Assembly: GCA_017395925.1 (NCBI GenBank)
Contig: JAFQNJ010000049.1
Coordinates: forward strand, 1 to 42,654
DNA length: 42,654 nucleotides
Direction of reading: 5' to 3'
Source of the DNA: Ruminococcus sp.
GTDB lineage: Bacteria; Bacillota; Clostridia; Oscillospirales; Acutalibacteraceae
A program made the translations under genes and the position numbers. This document shows positions 7,536 to 15,568 of this stretch, piece after piece (position 1 is the stretch's first letter; each line of letters opens with the position of its first letter). The notes beneath the pieces were generated by a model. The model ran no database searches and had not been told where the DNA came from. It was given only the letters and a program-made list of their open reading frames with translations.

Positions 7536-8945
7536 TCAGGTGATGTCGGAATCATCAAAGAGGTCGCCGCACTCGGGACAGAACTTGGGAGGATTGTGGG
7601 GATCCTCAGGAGTCCATCCGCACTTATCGCACTTATAAACGGGTGCGCCTGCAGGCTTCTTTGCGCCGCATTCTGAACAGAACTTTGTCAGGTTTACTGT
7701 ACCGCACTGACAGGTCCAACCCTGAACCTCGGGCTTCTTCTGACCGCACTCGGGGCAGAACTTGCCTGTTGCAGTGGCACCGCATGAACATTTCCAGCCG
7801 TTTTCTGTCGTGGGTTCAGGCTTCTTCTGACCGCATTCGGGACAGAACTTGCCTGTTGCTGTGGCACCGCACTGGCACTTCCAGCCTTCCTGAGCAGGAG
7901 CCTGAGTCTGCTGTGCCGCCTGCTGTGCCTGTTGCTGCTGATTCATCTGGAAGTAGTTCTGGGCATTCATGCCGCCGCCTGCGTTCATTGCCATACCCAT
8001 ACCGATGAAGCCGTTCATTGCTCCGCCCTCGTTTGCGGCTGCACTACGCATTGCATCTGCCTGTGCACCTACAAGCTCTGCACCTGCAAGACCGGGATTC
8101 TGAAGTCTTGCTGTGAACTGTGCCTGCTTGATCATCTCTGCATCCTCGGGAGGCAGAGTTACGGGATTGAGGGCAACGGACACAACCTTGATACCGCGGA
8201 GCTCTCCCCACTTAACGGAGAGTGCCTCGTTCATTGCATTGCAGATATCCTCGTTGTGGTTTGAAAGCTGATTGGGACGAAGCTCCATCTCGGAGAGCTT
8301 GCCGAATGCAGGTGCAAGTGCACTGATGAACTCTGTTTTGAGTGTTGAGTCAATCTGCTCACGGGTGTACTCCTGCTCTACATTACCGCATACCTTTGTG
8401 TAGAAGAGAAGGGGGTCGGAAATTGTGTAAGAATAAATACCTGAACAACGAACGGATACATCAATATCAAGGAAAATCTTGGAGTCAACCACCCTGAAGG
8501 GGATGGGATTGGGAGTACCGAACTTATTGTCCATAATCTCCTTGGTGTTGAAGTAGTAAACTCTCTGGTCCTTACCTGTATCTCCGCCGTAGGTGAAACG
8601 CTTGCCTACTGTCTTGAATGTATCAAGAATGTTCTTGCCCAGTTTTCCTGCGAAAATTGAGGGCTCTGTGGATGTATCGTATGTAAATTCACCGGGCTCT
8701 GCACAAACCTCAACTACCTTGCCCTGCTCAACGATTATCATACACTGACCGTCAGCTACAGCAATGCCTGAGCCGTTTGAAATAATATTGTCAGACCCCT
8801 TTGTGTTGGAGGAGCGGCCGCCAACTCTCTTCTGGCCTTTCTTTACCAGTACATCGTTGGGAAGTGAATCGCAGTAGAAAAATTCTTTCCACTGGTCAGC
8901 CAGTACTCCGCCTACTGCGCCTATGCCTGCTTTAATAAGTCCCAT
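7536..8945 (-). CDS. ydjI: SPFH-domain protein with four C-terminal zinc ribbons, YdjI-like
   Basis: A 469-residue protein. Residues about 1-20 are moderately hydrophobic (MGLIKAGIGAVGGVLADQWK). Residues about 25-290 form an SPFH/virion-core-like domain (FFYCDSLPNDVLVKKGQKR, GIAVADGQCMIIVEQGKV, VVSVALNPVTLPPEDAEMI), matching the YdjI group. A Gln/Ala/Gly-rich linker (NYFQMNQQQQAQQAAQ) leads to four zinc ribbons: two nearly identical ones ending CGATATGKFCPECGQKKPE, a third (CQCGTVNLTKFCSECG), and a divergent last one (CDKCGWTPED..KFCPECG). The usual B. subtilis protein is shorter (about 320 aa). AAAGGAG lies 9 nt before the ATG. In B. subtilis, YdjI is recruited by YdjG/YdjH to membranes. Here it leads the cluster, which reverses the B. 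subtilis order, and no PspA gene is in the window. Confidence 0.82.
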   Translation of the reverse strand: MGLIKAGIGAVGGVLADQWKEFFYCDSLPNDVLVKKGQKRVGGRSSNTKGSDNIISNGSGIAVADGQCMIIVEQGKVVEVCAEPGEFTYDTSTEPSIFAGKLGKNILDTFKTVGKRFTYGGDTGKDQRVYYFNTKEIMDNKFGTPNPIPFRVVDSKIFLDIDVSVRCSGIYSYTISDPLLFYTKVCGNVEQEYTREQIDSTLKTEFISALAPAFGKLSEMELRPNQLSNHNEDICNAMNEALSVKWGELRGIKVVSVALNPVTLPPEDAEMIKQAQFTARLQNPGLAGAELVGAQADAMRSAAANEGGAMNGFIGMGMAMNAGGGMNAQNYFQMNQQQQAQQAAQQTQAPAQEGWKCQCGATATGKFCPECGQKKPEPTTENGWKCSCGATATGKFCPECGQKKPEVQGWTCQCGTVNLTKFCSECGAKKPAGAPVYKCDKCGWTPEDPHNPPKFCPECGDLFDDSDIT

Positions 8946-9029
8946 AATAAAGAACTCCTTTCAAGATATATAAGTATAATACTTAAAATTCGGTATTAAT
9001 ATCGCCAACCCTTATTAAACCTTATTTTA

Positions 9030-9058
9030 ATTATAGTACATTCGCTTTACGCTTTCAA
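9030..9058 (-). promoter_or_regulatory. Promoter of the YdjI-like gene
   Basis: Minus strand: TTGAAA (9053-9058), 17 bp, TATAAT (9030-9035). About 85 nt of leader precede the ATG at 8945. I see no sigma-W-type motif, although B. subtilis ydjFGHI is an envelope-stress operon. Confidence 0.8.
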
Positions 9059-9110
9059 TAATATTCGGAACATTTTTTGAAAATTCACATATTTTGACCC
9101 CGTTATATGC

Positions 9111-9135
9111 AAAAAGCATCCTCGGAAGGATGCTT
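9111..9135 (-). terminator. Intrinsic terminator of the small membrane protein gene
   Basis: On the minus strand AAGCATCCT..AGGATGCTT followed by a T run (complement of 9111-9115), about 35 nt after the stop at 9169. Confidence 0.8.
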
Positions 9136-9168
9136 CTTAATGCTATCTGCGACTTTGAAAAAAACTAA

Positions 9169-9348
9169 TCACTTGTTACCTGCAGTCTTTGCAAGGAGTT
9201 TTGAATTCATAGCCTTGTCCACAATGAACTTTCTGGCAGTACCCAGCTTGCCCACAGCCTCGTCAATGTAGATAACGCCCAGAACAATGAGTGCGGCGGC
9301 AGAGACAAGTCCTGCTCCGAGAGCGATGTAACCGAGAATTTTTTTCAT
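9169..9348 (-). CDS. Small single-pass membrane protein (59 aa)
   Basis: A 59-residue protein of unknown function. MKKILGYIALGAGLVSAAAL begins a single hydrophobic segment (residues about 4-29), followed by a basic, Lys-rich C-terminus (ARKFIVDKAMNSKLLAKTAG). The ATG at 9348 has AAGGAG 9-10 nt upstream. A TTG at 9357 would lie too close to that site. It has its own promoter and terminator, so it is expressed independently of the YdjI-like gene just downstream on the same strand. The N-terminus looks like a signal anchor without a cleavage site. It may belong to the envelope cluster by position, but nothing in the sequence proves that. Confidence 0.65.
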   Translation of the reverse strand: MKKILGYIALGAGLVSAAALIVLGVIYIDEAVGKLGTARKFIVDKAMNSKLLAKTAGNK

Positions 9349-9435
9349 AAATAACAACTCCTTTTATCCGAAATAAACAAGATGCAAAAATTCGCCAAAT
9401 ACTTAAATCTTGCAAAATTCTATCTTTACACTCAA

Positions 9436-9464
9436 ATTATATCACAGTAATTTCCGATGTGCAA
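9436..9464 (-). promoter_or_regulatory. Promoter of the small membrane protein gene
   Basis: Minus strand: TTGCAC (9459-9464), 17 bp, TATAAT (9436-9441), with TGA before the -10 (extended -10). Confidence 0.75.
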
Positions 9465-9515
9465 TAGAAGGGTGGGAAAATTCAGATAACACTTTTGTAA
9501 ATTTTCATCAGAATG

Positions 9516-9544
9516 TAGATTTTGACGGAACTTTGGTGTATAAT
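9516..9544 (+). promoter_or_regulatory. Likely promoter of the YfcE-like gene
   Basis: A perfect -10, TATAAT (9539-9544), has only a weak -35 (TAGATT, 9516-9521) at 17 bp. A TTGACG at 9523-9528 is too close to pair with it. Confidence 0.5.
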
Positions 9545-9572
9545 CTTAAAAGCAACTTACGGAGGTTTTACT

Positions 9573-10118
9573 ATGAAATGGCTAATCGCATCTGATATAC
9601 ACGGCTCGGCTTACTACTGCAAAAAGCTCCTTGAGGCTTTTGAGACTGAGAAAGCCCACAGGCTCCTGCTTCTGGGGGATATTCTCTACCACGGTCCCAG
9701 AAACGACCTGCCCCGCGAATATGCCCCCAAAGAGGTCATTGCAATGCTCAATCCGCTGAAAGACTCCATCACCTGTGTCTGCGGCAACTGTGACACCGAG
9801 GTGGACCAGATGGTGCTCTCCTTCCCCATTCTTGCGGACTACGCCATTATTGATTTGGGAAAGAACATTGTGTTCGCCACCCACGGTCACAAGTTCGGCG
9901 AGGACAACCTGCCGCCTCTCAAAAAAGGTGACGTGCTCCTCTGCGGTCACACCCATGTTTCAAAATGCACCTCTGTGGGGGATATCATCTATATGAACCC
10001 GGGCTCTGTCTCTATCCCCAAAGAAAACACGCCCCACGGCTATATGACCCTTGAAGACGGGGAATTCCGCTGGCACGACTTTGAGGGCAATTCCCCTATG
10101 ACCTGTAAAATCCTTTAA
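9573..10118 (+). CDS. yfcE: YfcE/MJ0936-type metallophosphodiesterase
   Basis: A 181-residue cytoplasmic calcineurin-like phosphoesterase of the YfcE family (E. coli YfcE is about 184 aa). The metal motifs appear in order: SDIHGS (DxH, residues 7-12), LLGDILYHG (GDxxYHGP), VCGNCD (GNCD, the GNH equivalent), ATHGHKFG, and CGHTHV with MNPGSVSIPK. YfcE-type enzymes hydrolyse phosphodiester bonds with Mn(II); the physiological substrate is not known. The ATG at 9573 has GGAGG 7 nt upstream; an in-frame ATG at 9522 would place the promoter -10 inside the gene. A terminator follows, so it is monocistronic. Confidence 0.9.
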   Translation: MKWLIASDIHGSAYYCKKLLEAFETEKAHRLLLLGDILYHGPRNDLPREYAPKEVIAMLNPLKDSITCVCGNCDTEVDQMVLSFPILADYAIIDLGKNIVFATHGHKFGEDNLPPLKKGDVLLCGHTHVSKCTSVGDIIYMNPGSVSIPKENTPHGYMTLEDGEFRWHDFEGNSPMTCKIL

Positions 10119-10139
10119 ACTCATTGAACTAAACTCATT

Positions 10140-10169
10140 GAACGCTCTCTCGGGGGCGTTCTTTTTTTT
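10140..10169 (+). terminator. Intrinsic terminator
   Basis: GAACGC..GCGTTC stem followed by a T8 run. Just before it an imperfect direct repeat, aaactcattgaac, occurs twice (about 10117-10142). Confidence 0.85.
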
Positions 10170-10180
10170 AGAGAAAAGAG

Positions 10181-10209
10181 TAGATTTTTCTTATATAGTG
10201 TGATATACT
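10181..10209 (+). promoter_or_regulatory. Likely promoter of sfsA
   Basis: TATACT (10204-10209) with TGA directly before it (extended -10); the -35 at 17 bp is weak (TAGATT, 10181-10186). Confidence 0.5.
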
Positions 10210-10273
10210 ATAAAGATACGACACATTTATTATATATATGTAAATATATCTTATTAATATGGGAGTGTAATCG

Positions 10274-10969
10274 GTGCAATATAAAGAAGTCGTCAAGGGT
10301 CGCTTTTTAAGCCGCCCCAACAGATTTATTGCAAAGGTAGAAGTAAACGGCAAAGAGGAAACTGTCCATGTCAAAAACACGGGCAGATGCAAAGAACTCC
10401 TCACTCCACACTGCACCGTCTATCTCTCTGTCTCCGACAATCCCAACAGGAAGACCCGATACGACCTTATCGCCGCTTTAAAGGAAAGGGACAGCCTGTC
10501 CCCTCTGCTAATTAATCTTGACTCCCAGAGTCCCAACGAAGCAGTCGCCCAGTGGCTACCTCAAAGCGGACTTTTTGAAGAAGATGCTGTTATCAAACGG
10601 GAAGCCACCTACAAGAATTCCCGCTTTGACTTTATGATAACCGAGAGTGACCGCACCTCTTATCTGGAGGTCAAGGGTGTCACCCAGGAGAGAGACGGCG
10701 TGATGCTCTTCCCCGATGCTCCCACAGAGAGGGGTGTAAGGCACATCCGCGAGCTTATGGATGCCAAAGAGGCAGACTGCGGTGCATATATACTCTTTGT
10801 TGTGCAGACCAATGGTGTCTCCCACCTTATCCCCAACGATGAAATCCACAGAGAATTCGGGGATGCTCTCAGAGATGCCGAAAAGGCAGGAGTAAAAATC
10901 ATTGCGGTTGACACCGATGTAACTCCCGACTCTATGGTCATCAGGGATTTTCTCCCCGTAAAGCTCTGA
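10274..10969 (+). CDS. sfsA: SfsA family protein
   Basis: A 231-residue SfsA homologue (E. coli SfsA 234 aa). Conserved stretches include GRFLSRPNRFIAKVEVNG near the N-terminus (OB-like DNA-binding region), HVKNTGRCKELL, SRFDFM, YLEVKGVTQ (restriction-endonuclease-like core with Asp, Glu and Lys residues), FPDAPTERG and RHIREL. SfsA was named as a stimulator of maltose-metabolism genes in E. coli and is a DNA-binding protein with a nuclease-like fold; its true role is unsettled. The GTG at 10274 has GGGAG 8 nt upstream and no better in-frame start. It stands alone between the YfcE terminator and the his promoter. Confidence 0.93.
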   Translation: MQYKEVVKGRFLSRPNRFIAKVEVNGKEETVHVKNTGRCKELLTPHCTVYLSVSDNPNRKTRYDLIAALKERDSLSPLLINLDSQSPNEAVAQWLPQSGLFEEDAVIKREATYKNSRFDFMITESDRTSYLEVKGVTQERDGVMLFPDAPTERGVRHIRELMDAKEADCGAYILFVVQTNGVSHLIPNDEIHREFGDALRDAEKAGVKIIAVDTDVTPDSMVIRDFLPVKL

Positions 10970-11058
10970 TTGCTCTCTGCAAAACCGACAAAGTATTCTC
11001 TCTGTTTTTTACTCTTTTGTTATATTCACCTATATTTGAAAAATCAAGACGCAATGCC

Positions 11059-11087
11059 TTGACTTTAGCACTTTAATGTGCTAAAAT
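11059..11087 (+). promoter_or_regulatory. Promoter of the his operon
   Basis: TTGACT (11059-11064), 17 bp, TAAAAT (11082-11087). The leader of about 95 nt before the ATG at 11188 shows no T-box and no strong terminator hairpin, so control is more likely at initiation. Confidence 0.8.
11064..11085. promoter_or_regulatory. Palindromic operator in the his promoter, probable TrpR-family (YerC) site
   Basis: A perfect 8-bp inverted repeat TTTAGCAC (11064-11071) / GTGCTAAA (11078-11085) with a 6-bp centre fills the space between the -35 and -10. Bound protein would block RNA polymerase. The first gene downstream encodes a TrpR-family regulator, so autogenous repression is the simplest reading. I see no second copy in the window. 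Confidence 0.7.
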
Positions 11088-11187
11088 GCAACTTGTATTT
11101 TTATTTTCTTAACTATATAACTGGGTTCAAAAGGACTTCGGACAATGCCGATACCGCAAACCGCACCCTATGAAAGGATGAAATCAA

Positions 11188-11484
11188 ATGAACAATCTGA
11201 GAAACGAAGAGACCGATGCTCTCTTTGAGGCGATACTGACTCTTAAGTCAATAGACGAATGCTACCTTTTCTTTGAGGATGCCTGCACCATTAAGGAGCT
11301 CAAGGAAATTGCCCAGAGATTCTATGTGGCAAAGCTTCTGAGAGATGGTCAGAATTATCAGGAAATCAACGCAAAGACAGGTATGAGCACTGCTACAATC
11401 TGCCGCGTCAACAAATGCCTCAACTACGGCAAGGGCGGCTACAACACAGTTATCGAGCGTCTTGAGAAAGAAGGTAAACTCTGA
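11188..11484 (+). CDS. yerC: TrpR-family regulator, YerC/YecD type (probable histidine repressor)
   Basis: A 98-residue all-helical DNA-binding protein of the YerC/YecD branch of the TrpR superfamily. NNLRNEETDALFEAILTLKS is the typical start, and the C-terminal half carries the helix-turn-helix (ELKEIAQRFYVAKLLRDGQNY, EINAKTGMSTATICRVNKCL) ending YGKGGY. AAAGGATG precedes the ATG. It is the first gene of the his operon, and its stop lies 1 nt before hisZ. Position, family and the palindrome in the promoter point to a repressor that senses histidine supply; I recall comparative-genomic work naming such proteins HisR, but cannot verify it here. The ligand is not known from sequence. Confidence 0.88.
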   Translation: MNNLRNEETDALFEAILTLKSIDECYLFFEDACTIKELKEIAQRFYVAKLLRDGQNYQEINAKTGMSTATICRVNKCLNYGKGGYNTVIERLEKEGKL

Positions 11485-11485
11485 A

Positions 11486-12610
11486 ATGCTTACAAACGAT
11501 AAGATAATCCGAAGCGACGAGAAGGCTATATTTGAACTCAGAGACCTCTACTCACGCTACGGCTATAACAGATATAAGATGAGCCGTTTTGAGGAGTACG
11601 ACCTCTATGTGAGAAACAAGGACTTCCTTGTGTCCGACGAGGTTATCACCTTCACCGACAGAAACGGCAGACTTCTGGCTTTAAAGCCCGACGTCACCCT
11701 TTCTATCATCAAAAATTCCACCGACAGCGAAAAGCACGTGGAAAAGCTCTACTACAACGAGAATGTCTACAGAGTTTCCCAGAGCACACACAACTTCAAG
11801 GAGATTATGCAGGCGGGGCTTGAGTGTATCGGTGACCTGAGCTTTTACGAAATAGCCGAGGTTGTGCTTCTTGCCGCAAAGAGCCTTGCGCTAATCAGCA
11901 AAAACTATGTTCTGGATATCTCCCATATGGGACTTGTTTCCGCTATTATGGAAGATATTAACCTCAGCGACCAGAGCAGAAAAGAAGCTCTCATCTACCT
12001 TAATCAGAAGAACCCCCACCAGCTCACAGCCCTGCTTGAGAGCGAAGGCGTGGCTGATATAAAGAAAGATAAACTCCTGTCCCTCGCCACACTTACAGGC
12101 ACCACATCGGATATTCTCTCAAATCTCGGTGCTCTAATGACCACAGAGAAAGAAATAGCCGCCTTTGAAGAGTTATCCTCTCTCTTTGATATCCTTGCCG
12201 CAAACGGCTTCGGTGACAATGTCAGGGCGGACTTCTCCGTGGGTAACAATATGCGGTATTACTCCGGTGTTGTCATCAACGGCTACATCGAGGGTATTCC
12301 CGAGAGTGTTCTCTCCGGCGGACAGTATGACAGACTTCTCAGAAAAATGAAGAGAGATAGTTCAGCTATCGGATTTGCAATTTACCTTGACCTTCTGGAG
12401 CGTTATGACGAAAACGACAAGGGTTATGATATTGACACGGTACTCCTTAACAACGACGACACCGACGTTCTCACCCTCACAGAGTTTGCCGAGAAACTCT
12501 CTGCCGAAGGCGGAGTTCTTGTATGCCGCGAAGTGCCCAAAGGTAAGAGATACCGCAGACTTATGAAAATCAGCGAAGGGATGGTGACTGTCCTTGAAGA
12601 AAATGGTTAA
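11486..12610 (+). CDS. hisZ: ATP phosphoribosyltransferase regulatory subunit HisZ
   Basis: A 374-residue paralogue of histidyl-tRNA synthetase that lacks tRNA-charging function and acts as regulatory partner of short-form HisG, carrying histidine feedback inhibition. Class II synthetase-like motifs are visible: FELRDLYSRYGYNRYKMSRF near the N-terminus, TFTDRNGRLLALKPDVTLSI (motif 2 region), FKEIMQAGLECIGD, and MRYYSGVVINGY with SVLSGGQYDRLL (motif 3-like). The ATG at 11486 follows the regulator's stop by 1 nt; it would be translated by coupling. The last 8 nt overlap hisG. A HisZ gene next to a short hisG confirms the hetero-octameric enzyme type. Confidence 0.92.
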   Translation: MLTNDKIIRSDEKAIFELRDLYSRYGYNRYKMSRFEEYDLYVRNKDFLVSDEVITFTDRNGRLLALKPDVTLSIIKNSTDSEKHVEKLYYNENVYRVSQSTHNFKEIMQAGLECIGDLSFYEIAEVVLLAAKSLALISKNYVLDISHMGLVSAIMEDINLSDQSRKEALIYLNQKNPHQLTALLESEGVADIKKDKLLSLATLTGTTSDILSNLGALMTTEKEIAAFEELSSLFDILAANGFGDNVRADFSVGNNMRYYSGVVINGYIEGIPESVLSGGQYDRLLRKMKRDSSAIGFAIYLDLLERYDENDKGYDIDTVLLNNDDTDVLTLTEFAEKLSAEGGVLVCREVPKGKRYRRLMKISEGMVTVLEENG

Positions 12611-13232
12611 TGTAGCCCTTCCCAAGGGCAGACTGGGCGAGAAGGTATATAACTTCTTCAAAGCCGCAGGTTTCGAGTGTACTTCCATCGAGGAACCCTC
12701 ACGCAAGCTTATATTTGAAAACCCCGAGAAGGGGGTCCGCTACTTCTGGGTAAAGCCCTCCGACGTAGCCATTTACGTAGAACGCGGTGCCGCTGATATC
12801 GGCGTTGCAGGCAAGGATATTCTCCTTGAGTACTCCCCCGACGTCTACGAGCTTCTGGACCTGAATCTCGGCAAATGCCGTATGGCGGTTGCCGCCAAGG
12901 CGGACTTCCGTGACTCTGCGTCAAAGACCCTTAGGGTTGCCACGAAGTTCCCAAATATCGCGGAGAAATTTTACAGCAGTAAATCCAGAGATATAGATAT
13001 CATCAAGCTCAACGGCTCCATCGAAATCGCCCCTATTCTGGGACTTTCCGATGTCATCGTTGATATCGTGGAAACAGGCACCACCCTCAAGGAAAACGAC
13101 CTTGAGGTTGTGGAGACCATTGTTCCCATCAGCGCCCGACTTATCGCTAACAAGTCAGGATATAAGTTCAAAAATGAAGAGATTCTCGCCATTACCGAGG
13201 GTCTCGCAAAACAACTGGAGATGTCAAAATGA
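12603..13232 (+). CDS. hisG: ATP phosphoribosyltransferase, short form
   Basis: A 209-residue catalytic subunit for the first committed step: ATP + PRPP to phosphoribosyl-ATP. VNVALPKGRLGEKV is the N-terminal signature; ERGAADIGVAGKDIL and the PRPP-binding DVIVDIVETGTTLKEN are present. At 209 residues it lacks the C-terminal ACT-like regulatory domain of long HisG (about 290-300 aa), so it needs HisZ. The ATG at 12603 overlaps hisZ by 8 nt; an upstream TTG at 12594 would add MKK but sits deeper in hisZ. The stop overlaps the hisD start (ATGA). Strict overlap suggests coupled, stoichiometric translation. Confidence 0.95.
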   Translation: MVNVALPKGRLGEKVYNFFKAAGFECTSIEEPSRKLIFENPEKGVRYFWVKPSDVAIYVERGAADIGVAGKDILLEYSPDVYELLDLNLGKCRMAVAAKADFRDSASKTLRVATKFPNIAEKFYSSKSRDIDIIKLNGSIEIAPILGLSDVIVDIVETGTTLKENDLEVVETIVPISARLIANKSGYKFKNEEILAITEGLAKQLEMSK

Positions 13233-14509
13233 TTAGTATAATGAAATACAGCGATATTTCCAAAGAAGAAATATTCGCTCGTCAGGAAGATAAATTTGAC
13301 GTCAGCGGCATCGTTTCCGAAATCATTGAAAACGTCCGCGAAAACGGCGACAAAGCTCTCATTGAATACGCACTTAAATTCGACAAGGCAGAGCTTACTT
13401 CCCTTGAGGTTACAGAGGAGGAAATCAACGAGGCATTCGAGGCAGTCGAGCCCGAGTTCCTTGATATCCTCAGAAGTGCCGCGGAGAACATCACCGCTTT
13501 TCACAAGCATCAGGTAAGAAACAGTTTCATCATCAACGATAAGGATGGTGTTGTCACAGGACAGAAGGTGACCCCCATCGAGAAGGTAGGTCTCTATGTT
13601 CCCGGCGGCACCGCGGCTTATCCTTCCACAGTGCTTATGGACAGCATTCCTGCCAAGATTGCAGGCTGTGAGGAAATCGTTATGGTCACTCCTCCCACCT
13701 TCGGCGGTAAGGTAAACCCCGTAATCCTCGCCGCTGCAAAAATTGCAGGTGTCACACGCATCTTCAAGGTAGGCGGTGCACAGGCGGTTGCCGCCCTTGC
13801 ATACGGCACCGAGAGTGTACCCCGCGTCTACAAGATTGTGGGTCCCGGCAATGCCTTTGTAGCCGAGGCAAAGAGGCAGGTCTTCGGTCAGGTATCCATT
13901 GATATGATTGCAGGTCCCAGCGAGATTCTGGTTATTGCCGACTCAAAGAGCAACCCCGAACACGTCGCGGCTGACCTTCTGTCTCAGGCGGAGCACGACA
14001 AGCTTGCAAGTGCTGTGCTTGTAACCGACAGCGAGGAGCTGGCAAGTGCTGTTTCCGATGAACTGGAGCGTCAGATTCCTCTGCTTTCAAGAGCTGAAAT
14101 CGCCAGAGCCTCCATTGACAACAACGGCAAAATCATCATCGCCGACAACCTCGACGAGGTTATCGACATCTCCAACGAAATTGCTCCCGAGCATCTGGAG
14201 CTTATGGTGGATAATCCCTTCGACCTGCTCTCCAAGGTAAAGAACGCAGGCTCCGTATTTATGGGCAGATACTGTCCCGAGGCACTGGGTGATTACTACG
14301 CAGGTGCAAACCACACCCTGCCCACCAGCGGTACTGCAAAATTCTCAAGTCCCCTCTCCGTTGATGACTTTGTGAAGAAAATCCAGTACACCTACTACAC
14401 AGAGAATGCACTGAAAAACGTAGCAGAGGACGTTGCCTTCTTCGCTATGAAGGAAGGACTTGAGGCTCACGCCAAGAGTGCCATTGTCAGAACAAAGGAC
14501 TGTAAATAA
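13229..14509 (+). CDS. hisD: Histidinol dehydrogenase
   Basis: A 426-residue zinc, NAD-dependent enzyme that oxidises L-histidinol twice to L-histidine, the last step of the pathway. Family marks: GLYVPGGTAAYPSTVLM, VGGAQAVAALAYGT, KIVGPGNAFVAEAKRQV (NAD site), DMIAGPSEILVIAD, SQAEHD, IAPEHLEL (catalytic Glu-His) and ANHTLPTSGTA (zinc His). Length is the family norm (about 430). The ATG at 13229 overlaps the hisG stop by 4 nt, and GGAG lies upstream. Its stop overlaps the first base of hisC. Confidence 0.97.
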   Translation: MISIMKYSDISKEEIFARQEDKFDVSGIVSEIIENVRENGDKALIEYALKFDKAELTSLEVTEEEINEAFEAVEPEFLDILRSAAENITAFHKHQVRNSFIINDKDGVVTGQKVTPIEKVGLYVPGGTAAYPSTVLMDSIPAKIAGCEEIVMVTPPTFGGKVNPVILAAAKIAGVTRIFKVGGAQAVAALAYGTESVPRVYKIVGPGNAFVAEAKRQVFGQVSIDMIAGPSEILVIADSKSNPEHVAADLLSQAEHDKLASAVLVTDSEELASAVSDELERQIPLLSRAEIARASIDNNGKIIIADNLDEVIDISNEIAPEHLELMVDNPFDLLSKVKNAGSVFMGRYCPEALGDYYAGANHTLPTSGTAKFSSPLSVDDFVKKIQYTYYTENALKNVAEDVAFFAMKEGLEAHAKSAIVRTKDCK

Positions 14510-15567
14510 TGAGCAGATTTCTGAAAGAAAATTACATAAAACTTGAGGCTTACACCCCCGGAGAACAGCCGAAGGACGGAGAGTACGTCAAACTCAACAC
14601 CAACGAGTCCCCCTTTCCTCCTGCACCCGAGGTTGTAAACCTTCTTAACTGTTCAGATATTGAGAGGCTCCGCCTCTATTGCGACCCCACATCATCAAAG
14701 CTCAAGGAAAGTCTGGCACAGCTTTACTCGGTGAAGCCCCAGAATATCTTTCTCTCAAACGGCTCCGATGATATACTGAACTTCGCCATGATGGCTTTCT
14801 CGGGAAAGGGTGCAGTATTCCCCGACATCACCTACGGCTTCTACCCTGTTTTCGCAGAACTGCACGGTGTCCCCTTTGAGGAGATTCCTCTTGATGAGGA
14901 TTTTTCGGTAAATCCCAATGATTATAAGAACAAAAATAAACTCATCTTCATCGCAAACCCCAATGCCCCCACGGGCAAGGTGCTCCCCCTCTGCGACATA
15001 GAGGAAATCCTCAGTACAAACCCCGACTCCGTTGTGGTTGTGGACGAGGCTTATGTGGATTTCGGCGGCGAGACTTCTCTGCCCCTTATAGATAAATACG
15101 ACAACCTTTTGGTTGTGCGTACATACTCCAAATCCCGCTCCATGGCAGGAGCAAGGCTTGGATATGCCTTCGCAGACGAAAGTCTTATTGAGGATCTGGA
15201 GAAGATTAAGTACTCCACCAACCCCTACAACATCAACTCCCTCACCGCGGCTCTGGGTGCAAAAACTGCAGAGTGTGAGGATTACTACAGAGAGAAATGC
15301 AGGGTTATCGCCGAGGTGCGTGAATACACCGCAGAAAAGCTTACCGAAATGGGCTTTGAGGTGCTCCCCTCCAAGGCAAACTTCATCTTCGCAAAGAGCG
15401 ACAAAGTCTCGGGCGAAGAGCTTTACCTGAAACTTAAAGAGAGAAAAATCCTTGTACGTCACTTCACCAAGGAGAGAATCAAGGATTTTAACCGAATTAC
15501 TATCGGCACAAAAGAGCAGATGGATATACTTATTGAGAGCATCAGGGAGATTATAAAGGAGAAATAA
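14509..15567 (+). CDS. hisC: Histidinol-phosphate aminotransferase
   Basis: A 352-residue PLP-dependent class I/II aminotransferase that converts imidazole-acetol phosphate and glutamate to histidinol phosphate. It shows NTNESPFPPAPEV at the N-terminus (substrate binding), FLSNGSDDILNF (PLP phosphate region), ANPNAPTGKVLP, VVDEAYVDFGG (the Asp that binds the pyridine N) and TYSKSRSMAGARLG, in which SKS carries the Schiff-base Lys. The C-terminal Arg region is LVRHF. The start overlaps the hisD stop by 1 nt (TAATG). hisB begins 1 nt after the stop. Confidence 0.96.
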   Translation: MSRFLKENYIKLEAYTPGEQPKDGEYVKLNTNESPFPPAPEVVNLLNCSDIERLRLYCDPTSSKLKESLAQLYSVKPQNIFLSNGSDDILNFAMMAFSGKGAVFPDITYGFYPVFAELHGVPFEEIPLDEDFSVNPNDYKNKNKLIFIANPNAPTGKVLPLCDIEEILSTNPDSVVVVDEAYVDFGGETSLPLIDKYDNLLVVRTYSKSRSMAGARLGYAFADESLIEDLEKIKYSTNPYNINSLTAALGAKTAECEDYYREKCRVIAEVREYTAEKLTEMGFEVLPSKANFIFAKSDKVSGEELYLKLKERKILVRHFTKERIKDFNRITIGTKEQMDILIESIREIIKEK

Positions 15568-15568
15568 T

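Noticed and set aside
9523..9528. TTGACG as -35 of the yfcE-like gene
   Set aside because: Only 10 bp separate it from the TATAAT at 9539, too short for a sigma-A promoter.
11088..11187. Histidine T-box or leader peptide ahead of the his operon
   Set aside because: The 100-nt leader has no T-box sequence, no run of His codons and no terminator hairpin.
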